Part shown: in pieces, positions 1-8,767 of the stretch
Numbering within the stretch: the first letter of the stretch is position 1
How the letters are laid out: every line of letters starts with the position of its first letter
From: Chitinophagaceae bacterium
GTDB taxonomy: Bacteria > Bacteroidota > Bacteroidia > Chitinophagales > Chitinophagaceae
Direction of reading: 5' to 3'
Assembly: GCA_021151685.1 (NCBI GenBank)
Contig: JAGKWS010000015.1
Location: 1 to 52,612 of the forward strand
DNA length: 52,612 bases
The notes under the pieces: generated by a model
What the model was told of the DNA's origin: nothing
The model's input: the letters and a program-made list of their open reading frames with translations, nothing else
The model's database searches: none
Program-made: the position numbers and the translations under genes

Positions 1-1
1 C

Positions 2-112
2 CCGATGCCGGATAGCGTAGGGGAAAGTATCCATACCATTGCAGTATTGTTAATACTATACATGGTGCCATCGCCGATGGTCCTTTTTGCTACTTTTGCA
101 TCCTATGATTAG
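2..112 (+). CDS. C-terminal end of a membrane protein (partial, runs off left edge)
   Basis: An open frame enters from the left edge and stops with TAG at 110-112. The 36 visible residues end in a strongly hydrophobic stretch (about residues 13-33) that looks like a last transmembrane helix, followed by a short polar tail SYD. The stop overlaps the ATG of the next gene (ATGATTAG at 105-112), which suggests the two are translated together. Too little is visible to name the family. Confidence 0.5.
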   Translation, partial: PMPDSVGESIHTIAVLLILYMVPSPMVLFATFASYD

Positions 113-845
113 TTTTCTGGGCCATTTGGGCAAAATAGTACTGATGGTGAAGGGGGGCTTGCGTCGCCCCGAGAACGGCCGTGTGTACTGGATAGAGTTT
201 ATGGCCCAGTGCAACGATATTGGTATTCGTTCATTGCCCATAGTACTCATCATATCGGTTTTTTTGGGCATGGTTCTTACCATACAAACATCCTACCAGC
301 TCATCAGCCCATGGATACCCAAGACCGTTATCGCACAAATCGTGCGAGACTCTACCATACTCGAGCTGTCACCTACCGTTATCTGCATCGTATTGGCGGG
401 TGTGGTAGGTTCCAAAATAGCCTCAGAGTTGGGTAATATGCGCGTAAGCGAGCAGATAGACGCACTGGAGATAATGGGCATCAATACCAAAACATACCTC
501 ATACTACCCAAGCTCATAGCTGCCATGATTATGGTGCCATCACTCATCATCATCTCTATTGCGGTAAGTGTATGGGGAGGCTATTTAGCCGGCATGTTCT
601 CGCAAATACTCTCTAAAGAGCAGTTTGTACAGGGCCTTACCATGGGTTTCCTGCCTTATAACCTTTTCTTTGCCATGATGAAGGCATTTGTGTTCTCTAT
701 CATCATAGCCATTATTCCATCATACTACGGTTATTACGTAGAGGGTGGGGCACTGGAGATAGGCCGCGCCTCTACTACGTCTGTAGTAGTAAGCTGTATC
801 CTCATTCTCTGTGCCGATTATGGGTTGTCAGTATTGCTGCTCTGA
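105..845 (+). CDS. mlaE: MlaE/YrbE-family ABC transporter permease
   Basis: The gene encodes a 246-residue inner-membrane permease of the MlaE (YrbE) family. These proteins sit in an ABC complex that moves phospholipids between the inner and outer membranes. The family features are visible: an N-terminal amphipathic stretch, the segment VVGSKIASELGNMRVSEQID before the conserved EIMGI, and about five hydrophobic helices ending in DYGLSVLLL. The frame could start at a TTG at 87, but ATG 105 fits the family start and overlaps the upstream stop. A TACTTTTG box (91-98) lies just before this ATG. The ATPase partner MlaF, often the next gene, is absent: a hairpin and a tRNA follow instead, so the partner must lie elsewhere. 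Confidence 0.9.
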   Translation: MISFLGHLGKIVLMVKGGLRRPENGRVYWIEFMAQCNDIGIRSLPIVLIISVFLGMVLTIQTSYQLISPWIPKTVIAQIVRDSTILELSPTVICIVLAGVVGSKIASELGNMRVSEQIDALEIMGINTKTYLILPKLIAAMIMVPSLIIISIAVSVWGGYLAGMFSQILSKEQFVQGLTMGFLPYNLFFAMMKAFVFSIIIAIIPSYYGYYVEGGALEIGRASTTSVVVSCILILCADYGLSVLLL

Positions 846-915
846 GAAATAATCTACGTTTTCTTGCCATGGTGTATGAAAAACAAAAAATACCATTACC
901 TTTGCACCGAACAGC

Positions 916-944
916 AAAAGTCAAAAGGCACACTTTTGACTTTT
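916..944 (+). terminator. hairpin terminator after mlaE
   Basis: Arms AAAAGTCAAAAG (916-927) and CTTTTGACTTTT (933-944) pair perfectly around a 5-nt loop and end in a T-run. It probably ends the mlaE transcript. A TACCTTTG box at 897-904 lies just upstream, so a transcript starting there toward tRNA-Trp would begin in this hairpin. Confidence 0.6.
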
Positions 945-985
945 TAGTTTTAACCGGCTGGCATGCAAATGCCTAATGGTGATAA

Positions 986-1056
986 ACGGGCATAGTTCAA
1001 TGGTAGAATAGAGGTCTCCAAAACCTTCGATCGTGGTTCGAATCCGCGTGCCCGTG
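986..1056 (+). tRNA. tRNA-Trp (anticodon CCA)
   Basis: A full cloverleaf can be drawn by hand. The acceptor stem is 986-992/1049-1055, the discriminator base is G1056 (usual for Trp), the anticodon loop has CCA at 1018-1020, and the T-arm is 1032-1036/1044-1048 with loop TTCGAAT. The CCA tail is not encoded. GATAAACG (981-988) and CGTTTATC (1062-1069) extend the acceptor helix on both sides. The gene directly precedes secE-nusG, a conserved order in Bacteroidota. Confidence 0.95.
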
Positions 1057-1074
1057 CTAAACGTTTATCGGGTT

Positions 1075-1181
1075 AAAGGGTAATGAGTTAAAAAGAACAA
1101 CCATTGTCGAAAGATAGGGTTGATGGTAAGTCTGGGAATTTCTTGTTTTCAGTACAACCCTTTTTAACTCGTTAACCCTTT
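1075..1181 (+). other. long inverted repeat between tRNA-Trp and secE
   Basis: A left arm at 1075-1095 and a right arm at 1160-1181 are near-perfect reverse complements (about 20 pairs with one bulge and one mismatch), enclosing about 64 nt. The structure would close a long stem in the tRNA-Trp/secE leader. It could be an RNase III processing site or part of a leader structure. The role is inferred. Confidence 0.45.
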
Positions 1182-1205
1182 GCCTACTTAAAAATTGAAC
1201 CTTTT

Positions 1206-1403
1206 ATGAGCAAGATAGGAAACTACGTTCAGGAAGCATATGACGAGTTGTTGCATAAAGTGTCATGGCCATCTTGGGAGGAGCTGCAACAAACTACTAT
1301 CATAGTATTGGCTGCTTTGGCACTGGTTACAGTATTTATATTCGGTATGGACTTTGCCTCCGAAAACGTACTGAAATTTGTTTACAAAATCATTGGCGGG
1401 TAA
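1206..1403 (+). CDS. secE: SecE, preprotein translocase subunit
   Basis: This 65-residue protein has the single-helix SecE form common outside the enterics. An amphipathic N-terminal helix carries the conserved ELxKVSWPSWEEL-type motif (residues 14-27), followed by one transmembrane helix (about 31-50). SecE clamps SecY in the Sec channel. The stop is 6 nt before nusG, so the two are co-transcribed. Confidence 0.95.
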   Translation: MSKIGNYVQEAYDELLHKVSWPSWEELQQTTIIVLAALALVTVFIFGMDFASENVLKFVYKIIGG

Positions 1404-1409
1404 CAACTA

Positions 1410-2000
1410 ATGGAAGCCATGAGCGAAGCAATAGTAACCCCGGATGTAAAGCCGGCACCCGATACCAAGTGGTATGTACTGCGTGTGGTAAGCGGTAAAG
1501 AAAGAAAAGTAAAAGAATATCTGGATAAAGAGGTGAAAATCAGCAACTGGACCAACTCTGTGGTACAGGTTCTTTGCCCAGTCGAAAAGATCTTCAAAGT
1601 GCAGAACGGTAAAAAGGTACTGCGCGAAAAAACACTTTTCCCCGGCTATATACTGGTAGAAGCCAATGACGGCAAACTTACAGACGATATCATTCAAACC
1701 ATAAAGAACATAACGGGCGTTATTCACTTTTTGGGCAAAGACAACCCAACAGCACTCCGCAAATCTGAGGTGAACAAAATGTTCGGTAAGATGGACGAAG
1801 TGAGCGAGCAGGGCATCATATACGCAGAGCCGTACATTGTTGGCGAAACCGTTAAGATTGTCGATGGTCCATTCAACGACTTCAACGGAACGGTAGAAGA
1901 AGTAAATCAGGAGAAGAAGAAACTGAAAGTAGTCGTGAAGATCTTCGGCCGTGCTACACCGGTAGAACTCAACTACATGCAGGTAGAAAAGATTGCATAG
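1410..2000 (+). CDS. nusG: NusG, transcription elongation/antitermination factor
   Basis: This 196-residue NusG has the NGN domain (about 20-125: KWYVLRVVSGKERKVKEYL, then FPGYILVEA) and a C-terminal KOW domain (about 140-196: GETVKIVDGPFNDFNGTVEEV). The N-terminus carries a short acidic extension; an internal ATG at 1419 is an alternative start. NusG binds RNA polymerase and links it to Rho or the ribosome. It forms an operon with secE. The ribosomal genes rplK-rplA that usually follow are absent; a strong terminator and a convergent gene come next. Confidence 0.96.
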   Translation: MEAMSEAIVTPDVKPAPDTKWYVLRVVSGKERKVKEYLDKEVKISNWTNSVVQVLCPVEKIFKVQNGKKVLREKTLFPGYILVEANDGKLTDDIIQTIKNITGVIHFLGKDNPTALRKSEVNKMFGKMDEVSEQGIIYAEPYIVGETVKIVDGPFNDFNGTVEEVNQEKKKLKVVVKIFGRATPVELNYMQVEKIA

Positions 2001-2016
2001 TACACACTGTATATCA

Positions 2017-2062
2017 TATAACGAATAAGGGCTCATCAGACGATGAGCCCTTATTCGTTATA
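2017..2062. terminator. strong bidirectional terminator between nusG and mtaB
   Basis: A perfect 21-bp stem (2017-2037 with 2042-2062) closes a 4-nt loop and is flanked by A/T on both sides. It sits between the convergent nusG and mtaB genes and can serve both. Confidence 0.9.
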
Positions 2063-2080
2063 GTTTCTGAAAGACGCACA

Positions 2081-3367
2081 TCACACCACCCACTTCACCA
2101 CACTATTAGCCCATTCGGCCCTGAATGGGGCTTGTACCTTAATATAGTTGTCGGTATAACCTTCCATCAGGCCGTTTTTTTCGGCATGTTCAAAGAGTAC
2201 AGGTCTTTGCTGGCCACGGTGCAGCTCTGTAAAGTATTGCAGCTTTTGGTAAGACAGGTTGCGCAGTGTTTTGTTGCGCTCGTTGCGCACATGCACAGGC
2301 ACTACATCCGGCATTTCGGCAGCCAGTGTATTGTCGCGCTCCGAATAGGTGAACACATGCAGGTAAGACACATCGAGGCTATGCAGAAAGTCGAACGTCT
2401 CACGGAAATCTTCATCCGTCTCTCCCGGAAAACCCACAATCACATCCACCCCTATACAGCAATCGGGCATTAGTTGTTTTATCAGTGCCACCCTTTCGGC
2501 ATACAGTTCGCGCTTATAGCGGCGGCGCATCAGCCCCAGTATACGGTTGCTGCCACTTTGTAGCGGTATATGAAAATGGGGCATAAAACGCTGCGAGCCG
2601 GCCACAAATTCTATTATTTCATCCGTCAGCAGGTTGGGCTCTATAGACGATATGCGGAATCGTTCTATGCCCGCCGGGGCATCTGCATCTACCGCCTGCA
2701 CCAGTTCATAGAATGAACTATCACGGGTACGGCCACCATCTGCCCCCTTGCCAAAATCGCCCAGATTAATGCCCGTTAGCACTACCTCTTTCACCCCGGC
2801 ACCAGCCAGTTCGGCAAGGTTGGCCAGCACCCCGGTTACAGTATCGCTGCGGCTATGGCCACGTGCCAGTGGTATGGTACAAAAGCTACAATTATAGTCA
2901 CAACCATCTTGTACCTTCAAGAAGGTGCGGGTACGGTCGGCCACCGAGTACGAGCTATGAAAGCTACCCACATCGTCTATATCGCAAGAGCATATACGGG
3001 CACCACCACCGTCTGCCGGGCCTTCGGCTATCTGGCGCAGGTGGGCTGGCAAATTAAATTTTTCGGCAGCACCCAATACAAGGTCTACGCCTTCTATATT
3101 GGCTATTTCTTCTGGTTTTAGCTGTGCATAGCAACCCGTAACCACAATAGTGGCATCGGGGTTGCGTTTCTGTATACGGCGCACTATTTGCCGGCATTCT
3201 TTATCAGCATTTTCTGTTACCGAGCAGGTATTAATGACGTAAACATCGGCCACCTCGTCAAACTCCTTTTTTTCAAACCCCTCTGTTTCCAGCATGCGGC
3301 TCAGTGCCGATGTCTCGGAATAATTGAGTTTACAACCAAGGGTATGAAATGCCACGGAACGATTCAT
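2081..3367 (-). CDS. mtaB: MtaB, tRNA t6A37 methylthiotransferase
   Basis: This radical-SAM enzyme turns t6A37 into ms2t6A37 in tRNAs that read ANN codons. The N-terminal UPF0004 domain shows three cysteines for the auxiliary [4Fe-4S] cluster (C12 in HTLGCKLN, C48 in NTCSVT, C79 in VTGCYAQ). The radical-SAM motif CxxxCxxC is at C156/C160/C163 (DGCDYNCSFCTIPLARG). A TRAM-like C-terminal region follows. HTLGCKLN rather than the MiaB-type N-terminus points to MtaB. The frame reaches back two codons (MIM), but MNRSVAF is the family start. A TAACTTTG box lies at 3400-3393 on the minus strand. Confidence 0.92.
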   Translation of the reverse strand: MNRSVAFHTLGCKLNYSETSALSRMLETEGFEKKEFDEVADVYVINTCSVTENADKECRQIVRRIQKRNPDATIVVTGCYAQLKPEEIANIEGVDLVLGAAEKFNLPAHLRQIAEGPADGGGARICSCDIDDVGSFHSSYSVADRTRTFLKVQDGCDYNCSFCTIPLARGHSRSDTVTGVLANLAELAGAGVKEVVLTGINLGDFGKGADGGRTRDSSFYELVQAVDADAPAGIERFRISSIEPNLLTDEIIEFVAGSQRFMPHFHIPLQSGSNRILGLMRRRYKRELYAERVALIKQLMPDCCIGVDVIVGFPGETDEDFRETFDFLHSLDVSYLHVFTYSERDNTLAAEMPDVVPVHVRNERNKTLRNLSYQKLQYFTELHRGQQRPVLFEHAEKNGLMEGYTDNYIKVQAPFRAEWANSVVKWVV

Positions 3368-3498
3368 TATCACAGTTTATTATAAGAAAACGCAAAGTTA
3401 CCAATAATCTTGGCATAGATGTTCGTTGCCAACAATGAGCTCCTACCGCTTTCATAGCACATCTTACAAGTGCGTGTGCAGGTTAGCTTCAACTGTTT

Positions 3499-3531
3499 TT
3501 TGGGAAAAGCAATCAAATAAAATTAATTTTG
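3499..3531 (+). promoter_or_regulatory. Bacteroidetes-type promoter for the 1061-aa secreted protein
   Basis: TTTG (3499-3502), a 21-nt spacer, then TAATTTTG (3524-3531) matches the Bacteroidetes -33/-7 consensus exactly. Transcription would start near 3534, giving a leader of about 140 nt before the ATG at 3678. The rest of the 310-nt gap between mtaB and this gene holds no ORF that I can support. Confidence 0.7.
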
Positions 3532-3677
3532 TAGCAATAGTGCATTATTTTTGATTCCGTATGCTATCTGTTAATTTTTTACACATTTAGCCAACGTTAT
3601 TGTCGCTGTAGCTGTCTATTAATCAGTCGTTAGTGGCTACATGCAGAAAATAGTTAGTAACACCTAAATAATAATTG

Positions 3678-6600
3678 ATGATGAAAGCGTTTTTTACCCG
3701 TAAAATAGCAGGATTGAGCCTACTTCTTTCCCTGTTATTTTCAGCGTCCTACGGGCAGCTTGCGGTAACAGATACCGGTGGTTGTGCCGGCCATTTGTTG
3801 CATGCCACAGTTACCGGCACACCGCCCACCGGTACAGGTCTCGCATCAGATGATGGCTATTCAGGCCTTTTCCCAATCGGTTTTACCTTCAACTTCTACG
3901 GAACACCGTACACACAATTGGTTATTGGTTCCAACGGAGTACTGAATTTCACCGCCGCATTGGCTGGTGCATTCTGTCCGTGGACAATCGGTGGCCCTCT
4001 TTTGGGCAATGCCAACATGCGTAATGCCATATGTGGTCCGTGGTGCGATATCCTCATCACATCGGGCGGTACTATTACCCGTTCGCTTACCGGTGTAGCC
4101 CCCAACCGCAAGTTCTGCGTAACATGGTGCGGTACGGCTATGTTCTCGTGTACCACACAGTGGACAACCAGCCAAATTGTTTTGTACGAAACCACCAATG
4201 AAATTGAAGTGCATATAGCCAACAAAACTATATGCGCATGGAATGGTGGTGCAGCTATAGTAGGCGTACACAATGCCGCAGGCACTGCGGCTACGGTTGC
4301 TCCCGGTCGCGATTGGACTCCTTCATGGAGTGTTACCACGCCGCCCGAAGCATGGCGTTTTACACCTACAGGTCCCGGTGCTTATTCAGTAGCATCCATC
4401 CCTTATGCACCATTGCCATTTGCCGCATCTGCCATCTATTGGTACAGTTCTACTGGCGGCTATTTGGGTACAGGCCCTTATTTGTCTGTTAACCCTCCCG
4501 TACCCACAACGTATACAGCAGCAGTGGTAGGTTGTAACGATACTACACGCGCATCCATCACCATCAATCCATACCTGTGTCTTACTCCAGAGGTAAACCT
4601 GCCTTGTGTGGGCGATACCCTTTGGCTCAATGGTGCTGGCGATTCTACCGGTGCTACATACGAATGGTATGGCCCCGCTCCATATGGTGCAACGCCTATT
4701 GCCACAACACAAAAAATGTTCCGTGCCCCTGCTACTGCCGCAATGTCTGGCTTCTACAGAGTCATCAAAAACACAGGTGGTGTAAGAGATACGGCCACTA
4801 TTTATGCCAATGTATTCCTCCCGCCGGTAGTTACTGCCACAACCAGCCTTGGTTTTTGTGCACCTATTACCAGCACTGTTAACCTTTTCTGCGCTACAGA
4901 TTCTGTGTGCAATTCATGGAGTTGGGTAGGCCCATCTACGTTCACCTCCACCTCTCAAAACCCCACCATCAATCCATTTACCTTTAGTAACGAAGGTATA
5001 TATACAGTAACAGCAACATCTTTGCGTGGCTGTGTGGGTAAGGGCACCGTATTGGTAAAGCCTGGCCCCGCACCTATCTTAGGCCCCAATGCACTGTGTC
5101 AGTATTTTACCATCAACCTTACCAATGCTACGCCGGGCGGTACATGGTCCAGCAGTAGCCCCACTATAGCATCTATTTCCACTTCGGGTGTTGTTTCTGG
5201 TTTGTTGCCGGGTACAGCTATCATCACCTACTCACTACCCAACACCTGTTATACTACAACACTTATCACAGTACACCCCAAGCCAGCCCCTCCGGGTATC
5301 CCCGAGGTACGCCCTTGTCAGTTCACTGCCGTTGGTGTTCTTACTGTCAATGTCACTGCGGCTGGTTATGGTACATCATGGTATGGGCCGGGTGTAACAC
5401 CCCCTATGAACTTCCCTACAGGCGTTAGTTCCATCATCCCAGGTACCAATACTGTAGGCACTACAATCTATTACGTAACACAAACATCTCCCTTTGGCTG
5501 TAAGAGCGATAGTGCAGTATATCCTGTAAGGGTAATTGCAGAACCAGCTGCACCAATTGTATTTGATACCAATTATTGTCAGAAAGATCTCATTGTTGTA
5601 CCAGTAAAAGCCATAGGCGACAGCATTCGCTGGTACACTTCTCCTACTGCAGTACCTGGTACAGGTTCATTCACGGCACCCACACCAAGTGTTGCCAATC
5701 CTGCCAACATCACATTCTATGCTACTCAAACACAGAATGGTTGTGAAAGCCCTAAGGCAACGCTGAATGTAACGGTTTATGTACTGCCAGTATTTGAAAT
5801 ATTAGCCGAACGCGATTGGGTTTGCCAATTCGACTCGCTGCAACTCAACTACAACGGCCCTGCCTATGTAGCACCGGCCTACCGCTGGTCATTGCCAATC
5901 GGTACAGACTTTGTAAACGGTACCAACGCTGCCGACCAAAATGTAATGGTTCGTTTCGATACCGTTTGGGGTCGTCACGATGTCATTCTGGAAGTAAGCA
6001 ACTACAATGGTCGTTGTTCCACCCGCGATACAATGTCTATCCGTGTAGTTCCTGCACCCAATGCTACCGGTTACATCAAGCAAGACCTTTGCCTGGGCGA
6101 TACTACCACACTGGCACTTACAGACCGCTCCAGCAATGCCAGTACCTATACATGGTTGCTTGATGGCTCACCTATGCTGTCTTCAAACGCAGTAGATGTA
6201 GTTACCGCCAGTTCTAACAGTGGTGGTCCGTACGTACTCACTTGGGTAAAACCCGGTATACACGTATTCAATGTTGTAACAATGACAGCCGAAGGTTGTC
6301 GTTCATACCCTACAGAAGATACTGTGAAGGTACACGAGCTGCCCAACCCATTGTTCTCTGTATCTAAAATACCCAACAAGTTTTGCGTAGACGATAGCGT
6401 TCTGTTTACTGCGGCTGTCAACGACTTTGCTTACAATTATAAATGGATGCCAGAGCATTCATTTGTAAACCAAAACAAGGCCGAAACATGGGGTAAAGTA
6501 GAACTGACAAAGAGCATCATCTCGCTCACCGTTACCGATGCATTTGGTTGCGAGGCAACGTACAAAAAACAAATCAATCCAGACGAGTGCTGTACGGTTG

Positions 6601-6863
6601 CTATGCCCAATGCGTTTACGCCCAACAACGATGGTAAGAACGACCGCTTCCGTCCTTTGTTTGCTGGTTACCGCCGCTTCCATCAGTTCCGCATCATCAA
6701 CCGTTGGGGGCAAACCGTATTCGAAAGCGGTAATTCAGAGCCATCTTGGGATGGTACCCGCGATGGTATACCGCAAGACATGGGTACCTACTTCTACTAT
6801 CTGAAATATGATTGTGGAGGCAACGCACTGGAAACAAAAGGCGATGTAACATTGATTCGTTAA
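3678..6863 (+). CDS. large secreted Ig-like repeat protein with T9SS type B sorting domain
   Basis: This 1061-residue protein starts with a signal peptide (MMKAFFTRK, hydrophobic core, cut near SYGQ). The N-terminal part (about 30-250) resembles a jelly-roll/nidogen-like module. It is followed by a string of Ig-like or PKD-like beta-sandwich repeats rich in Cys, Thr and Gly. The last 85 residues carry the gliding-motility C-terminal (type B T9SS) domain: MPNAFTPNNDGKNDRF, then INRWGQTVFE, WDG, and GTYFYYLKYDC. This directs export through the T9SS and attachment at the cell surface. The open frame begins at a TTG (3675); ATG 3678 or 3681 is the likely start. The role is probably adhesion; the ligand is unknown. 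Confidence 0.88.
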   Translation: MMKAFFTRKIAGLSLLLSLLFSASYGQLAVTDTGGCAGHLLHATVTGTPPTGTGLASDDGYSGLFPIGFTFNFYGTPYTQLVIGSNGVLNFTAALAGAFCPWTIGGPLLGNANMRNAICGPWCDILITSGGTITRSLTGVAPNRKFCVTWCGTAMFSCTTQWTTSQIVLYETTNEIEVHIANKTICAWNGGAAIVGVHNAAGTAATVAPGRDWTPSWSVTTPPEAWRFTPTGPGAYSVASIPYAPLPFAASAIYWYSSTGGYLGTGPYLSVNPPVPTTYTAAVVGCNDTTRASITINPYLCLTPEVNLPCVGDTLWLNGAGDSTGATYEWYGPAPYGATPIATTQKMFRAPATAAMSGFYRVIKNTGGVRDTATIYANVFLPPVVTATTSLGFCAPITSTVNLFCATDSVCNSWSWVGPSTFTSTSQNPTINPFTFSNEGIYTVTATSLRGCVGKGTVLVKPGPAPILGPNALCQYFTINLTNATPGGTWSSSSPTIASISTSGVVSGLLPGTAIITYSLPNTCYTTTLITVHPKPAPPGIPEVRPCQFTAVGVLTVNVTAAGYGTSWYGPGVTPPMNFPTGVSSIIPGTNTVGTTIYYVTQTSPFGCKSDSAVYPVRVIAEPAAPIVFDTNYCQKDLIVVPVKAIGDSIRWYTSPTAVPGTGSFTAPTPSVANPANITFYATQTQNGCESPKATLNVTVYVLPVFEILAERDWVCQFDSLQLNYNGPAYVAPAYRWSLPIGTDFVNGTNAADQNVMVRFDTVWGRHDVILEVSNYNGRCSTRDTMSIRVVPAPNATGYIKQDLCLGDTTTLALTDRSSNASTYTWLLDGSPMLSSNAVDVVTASSNSGGPYVLTWVKPGIHVFNVVTMTAEGCRSYPTEDTVKVHELPNPLFSVSKIPNKFCVDDSVLFTAAVNDFAYNYKWMPEHSFVNQNKAETWGKVELTKSIISLTVTDAFGCEATYKKQINPDECCTVAMPNAFTPNNDGKNDRFRPLFAGYRRFHQFRIINRWGQTVFESGNSEPSWDGTRDGIPQDMGTYFYYLKYDCGGNALETKGDVTLIR

Positions 6864-6883
6864 TAATTGCCTGATAGACCATA

Positions 6884-6915
6884 GTAAAAGAACCACCAAG
6901 CGGTGGTTCTTTTAC
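6884..6915 (+). terminator. terminator after the large secreted protein
   Basis: The 14-bp stem 6884-6897/6902-6915 has loop AAGC and a T-rich 3' arm, 20 nt after the stop codon at 6863. Confidence 0.85.
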
Positions 6916-6951
6916 ATTATACTGGTACTATTCATTTTGTATCTTTGGTTT

Positions 6952-7728
6952 ATGTCCGAAGTACTATACAGCAAAGAAAACGGGGTGGCCGTCATTACGC
7001 TCAATCGCCCGGAGAAATACAATAGTTACAACCGTGCTATGGCGTTGGCCCTGCAGGCTGCCCTTACCCATGCTGCTGCCGATGAAGAGGTACGCTGCAT
7101 TTGCCTTACAGGCGCAGGTAAGGGATTTTGTTCGGGGCAAGACCTGTCAGAGGCCATGAACCCAACACCCGAAGAGTTTGAACGCATTGTGGCCGAGCAC
7201 TACAATCCGGTAATACAGGCTTTGCGCACTATAGAAAAGCCCGTTGTAGCCGCCGTAAATGGTGTAGCTGCCGGTGCTGGTGCCAACATAGCCCTTGCGT
7301 GCGATATAGTGGTAGCAGCACAAAGTGCCTCTTTTATACAAGCATTCAGCAAAATAGGGCTCATACCAGATAGTGGTGGCACATGGTTGCTGCCCCGCCT
7401 GGTAGGCATGCAAATGGCGGCTGCACTTACCTTTACCGGCGACAAGGTAATGGCTGTCGACGCAGTAGCCATGGGAATGGCCTACAAAGCATGGCCCGAT
7501 GAAACCTTTCGCGATGAGGTAAAGAAAATGACAGAATCGCTGGCCCAGATGCCTACAAAGGGCATAGGGCTCACCAAGCGACTCCTGAATGAGAGCTTCG
7601 CCAATACCCTCAGCACCCAGTTGGCATTAGAACAAAAAATACAGGCCGAGGCTGGTAGTACTTTCGACTTCAAAGAAGGGGTACAGGCATTTTGGGAAAA
7701 GCGAAAACCACAGTTCCGGGGGCATTAA
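6952..7728 (+). CDS. paaG: PaaG-like enoyl-CoA hydratase/isomerase
   Basis: This 258-residue crotonase-fold protein most resembles PaaG, the 2-(1,2-epoxy-1,2-dihydrophenyl)acetyl-CoA isomerase. Visible features are the oxyanion-hole segments GKGFCSGQDLSE and AVNGVAAGAGANIALACD, and the catalytic-loop region SKIGLIPDSGGTWLLPRLVG with the acidic D typical of PaaG. No other phenylacetate genes lie nearby, so a general beta-oxidation isomerase/hydratase role is also possible. The frame reaches back to a TTG at 6937, but ATG 6952 is the natural start. A TATCTTTG -7 box (6940-6947) ends only 4 nt before it, implying an almost leaderless message. Confidence 0.85.
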   Translation: MSEVLYSKENGVAVITLNRPEKYNSYNRAMALALQAALTHAAADEEVRCICLTGAGKGFCSGQDLSEAMNPTPEEFERIVAEHYNPVIQALRTIEKPVVAAVNGVAAGAGANIALACDIVVAAQSASFIQAFSKIGLIPDSGGTWLLPRLVGMQMAAALTFTGDKVMAVDAVAMGMAYKAWPDETFRDEVKKMTESLAQMPTKGIGLTKRLLNESFANTLSTQLALEQKIQAEAGSTFDFKEGVQAFWEKRKPQFRGH

Positions 7729-7833
7729 TAGTCCTTCATCCGATATTCACAATCATTGGTGGATAAATACGCCGCATCTGTAGCACTACTATGAAAGTAT
7801 GCGCCCCTACATGCACTACTTTTGCAGCAGGCA

Positions 7834-8703
7834 ATGCGGCGTATCCTTTTATTTTTCTGGCTGTTGTGTGTACCTCTGTTGGGTAGTGCGCAGCAATTGG
7901 GCGTACCCGAGTGGGGTATAGACACCCTGTGCGATAGTGCCACACTGGAGGCCTGGGCGCGTTATCGTATAGACAGCACCTTTGCCGATCTTCCTATACT
8001 GTCTTCGCCCTACATCATTGGCGATGTTCAGTCCCTGCATACCGCGCCGTCTCAAACTGCCGACTTTTACCTGCTGCTATCGTTGTGCCTCATCTTGGGG
8101 CTCATACGTTATATGGATACCCGGTATTTCATCAACCTCTGGAAGGCATTCTGGAACCCTACACTCAGCAACCGGCAACTGAAAGAACAGTTACAGAGCG
8201 CAGCCCTGCCCGACTTTCTGATGAATGTATTCTTCGCCTTTGCCGGCGGGGCCTACATGTATTATATAGTACGTTTCTTCACCCCGGTGCCAGAGGGGCG
8301 CATACCACCTTCGTTGCTCATCCTGATGCTCATTGCAGGCATGGGGGTTATATATATAGGCAAGTATGCAGCGGTGCGCTTCAGCGGTTGGGCCTTCCGG
8401 GTCGAGGGTGTTACAGAGCACTACCTGTTCAATGTTTTTCTCATCAATAAAATTTTGGCTATCGTTCTGGTCCCGTTCATCATTGTGCTGGCTTTTGCCA
8501 GTCATCAGTGGGCCCGTCAGGCAGTGTTTCTGTCGTTCATAGCAGCGGGTATTTTATTGCTCAATAGGTACATCAGGTCATGGAAGGTATTCGGCTCGTT
8601 CTTTCAATATAGTAGATTCCATTTTTTTATGTACCTTTGCGCCTCAGAAATATTGCCGATTGCTGTCTTGATGAAACTTCTGGTAAAAGGCCTGATGTTC
8701 TGA
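7834..8703 (+). CDS. DUF4271 membrane protein
   Basis: This 289-residue integral membrane protein starts with a signal-like helix (MRRILLFFWLLCVPLLGSAQ). A soluble stretch of about 70 residues follows, then about six transmembrane helices starting near the RYMDTRYF segment. The pattern matches the Bacteroidota family DUF4271, typically found directly upstream of hemD, as here. The function is unknown. The longest frame uses a TTG at 7822; the ATG at 7834 gives a proper signal sequence. TACTTTTG (7817-7824) is a possible -7 box. Confidence 0.8.
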   Translation: MRRILLFFWLLCVPLLGSAQQLGVPEWGIDTLCDSATLEAWARYRIDSTFADLPILSSPYIIGDVQSLHTAPSQTADFYLLLSLCLILGLIRYMDTRYFINLWKAFWNPTLSNRQLKEQLQSAALPDFLMNVFFAFAGGAYMYYIVRFFTPVPEGRIPPSLLILMLIAGMGVIYIGKYAAVRFSGWAFRVEGVTEHYLFNVFLINKILAIVLVPFIIVLAFASHQWARQAVFLSFIAAGILLLNRYIRSWKVFGSFFQYSRFHFFMYLCASEILPIAVLMKLLVKGLMF

Positions 8704-8767
8704 TAGCCTCAGCAACAACGATTTATGTAATTGGAATAACACCCTTATTGTTAATCTCTGGTATATT

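Noticed and set aside
1407..2036. 209-aa minus-strand frame opposite nusG
   Set aside because: It is the antisense shadow of nusG, with no recognisable motif and an odd Phe/Tyr-rich composition.
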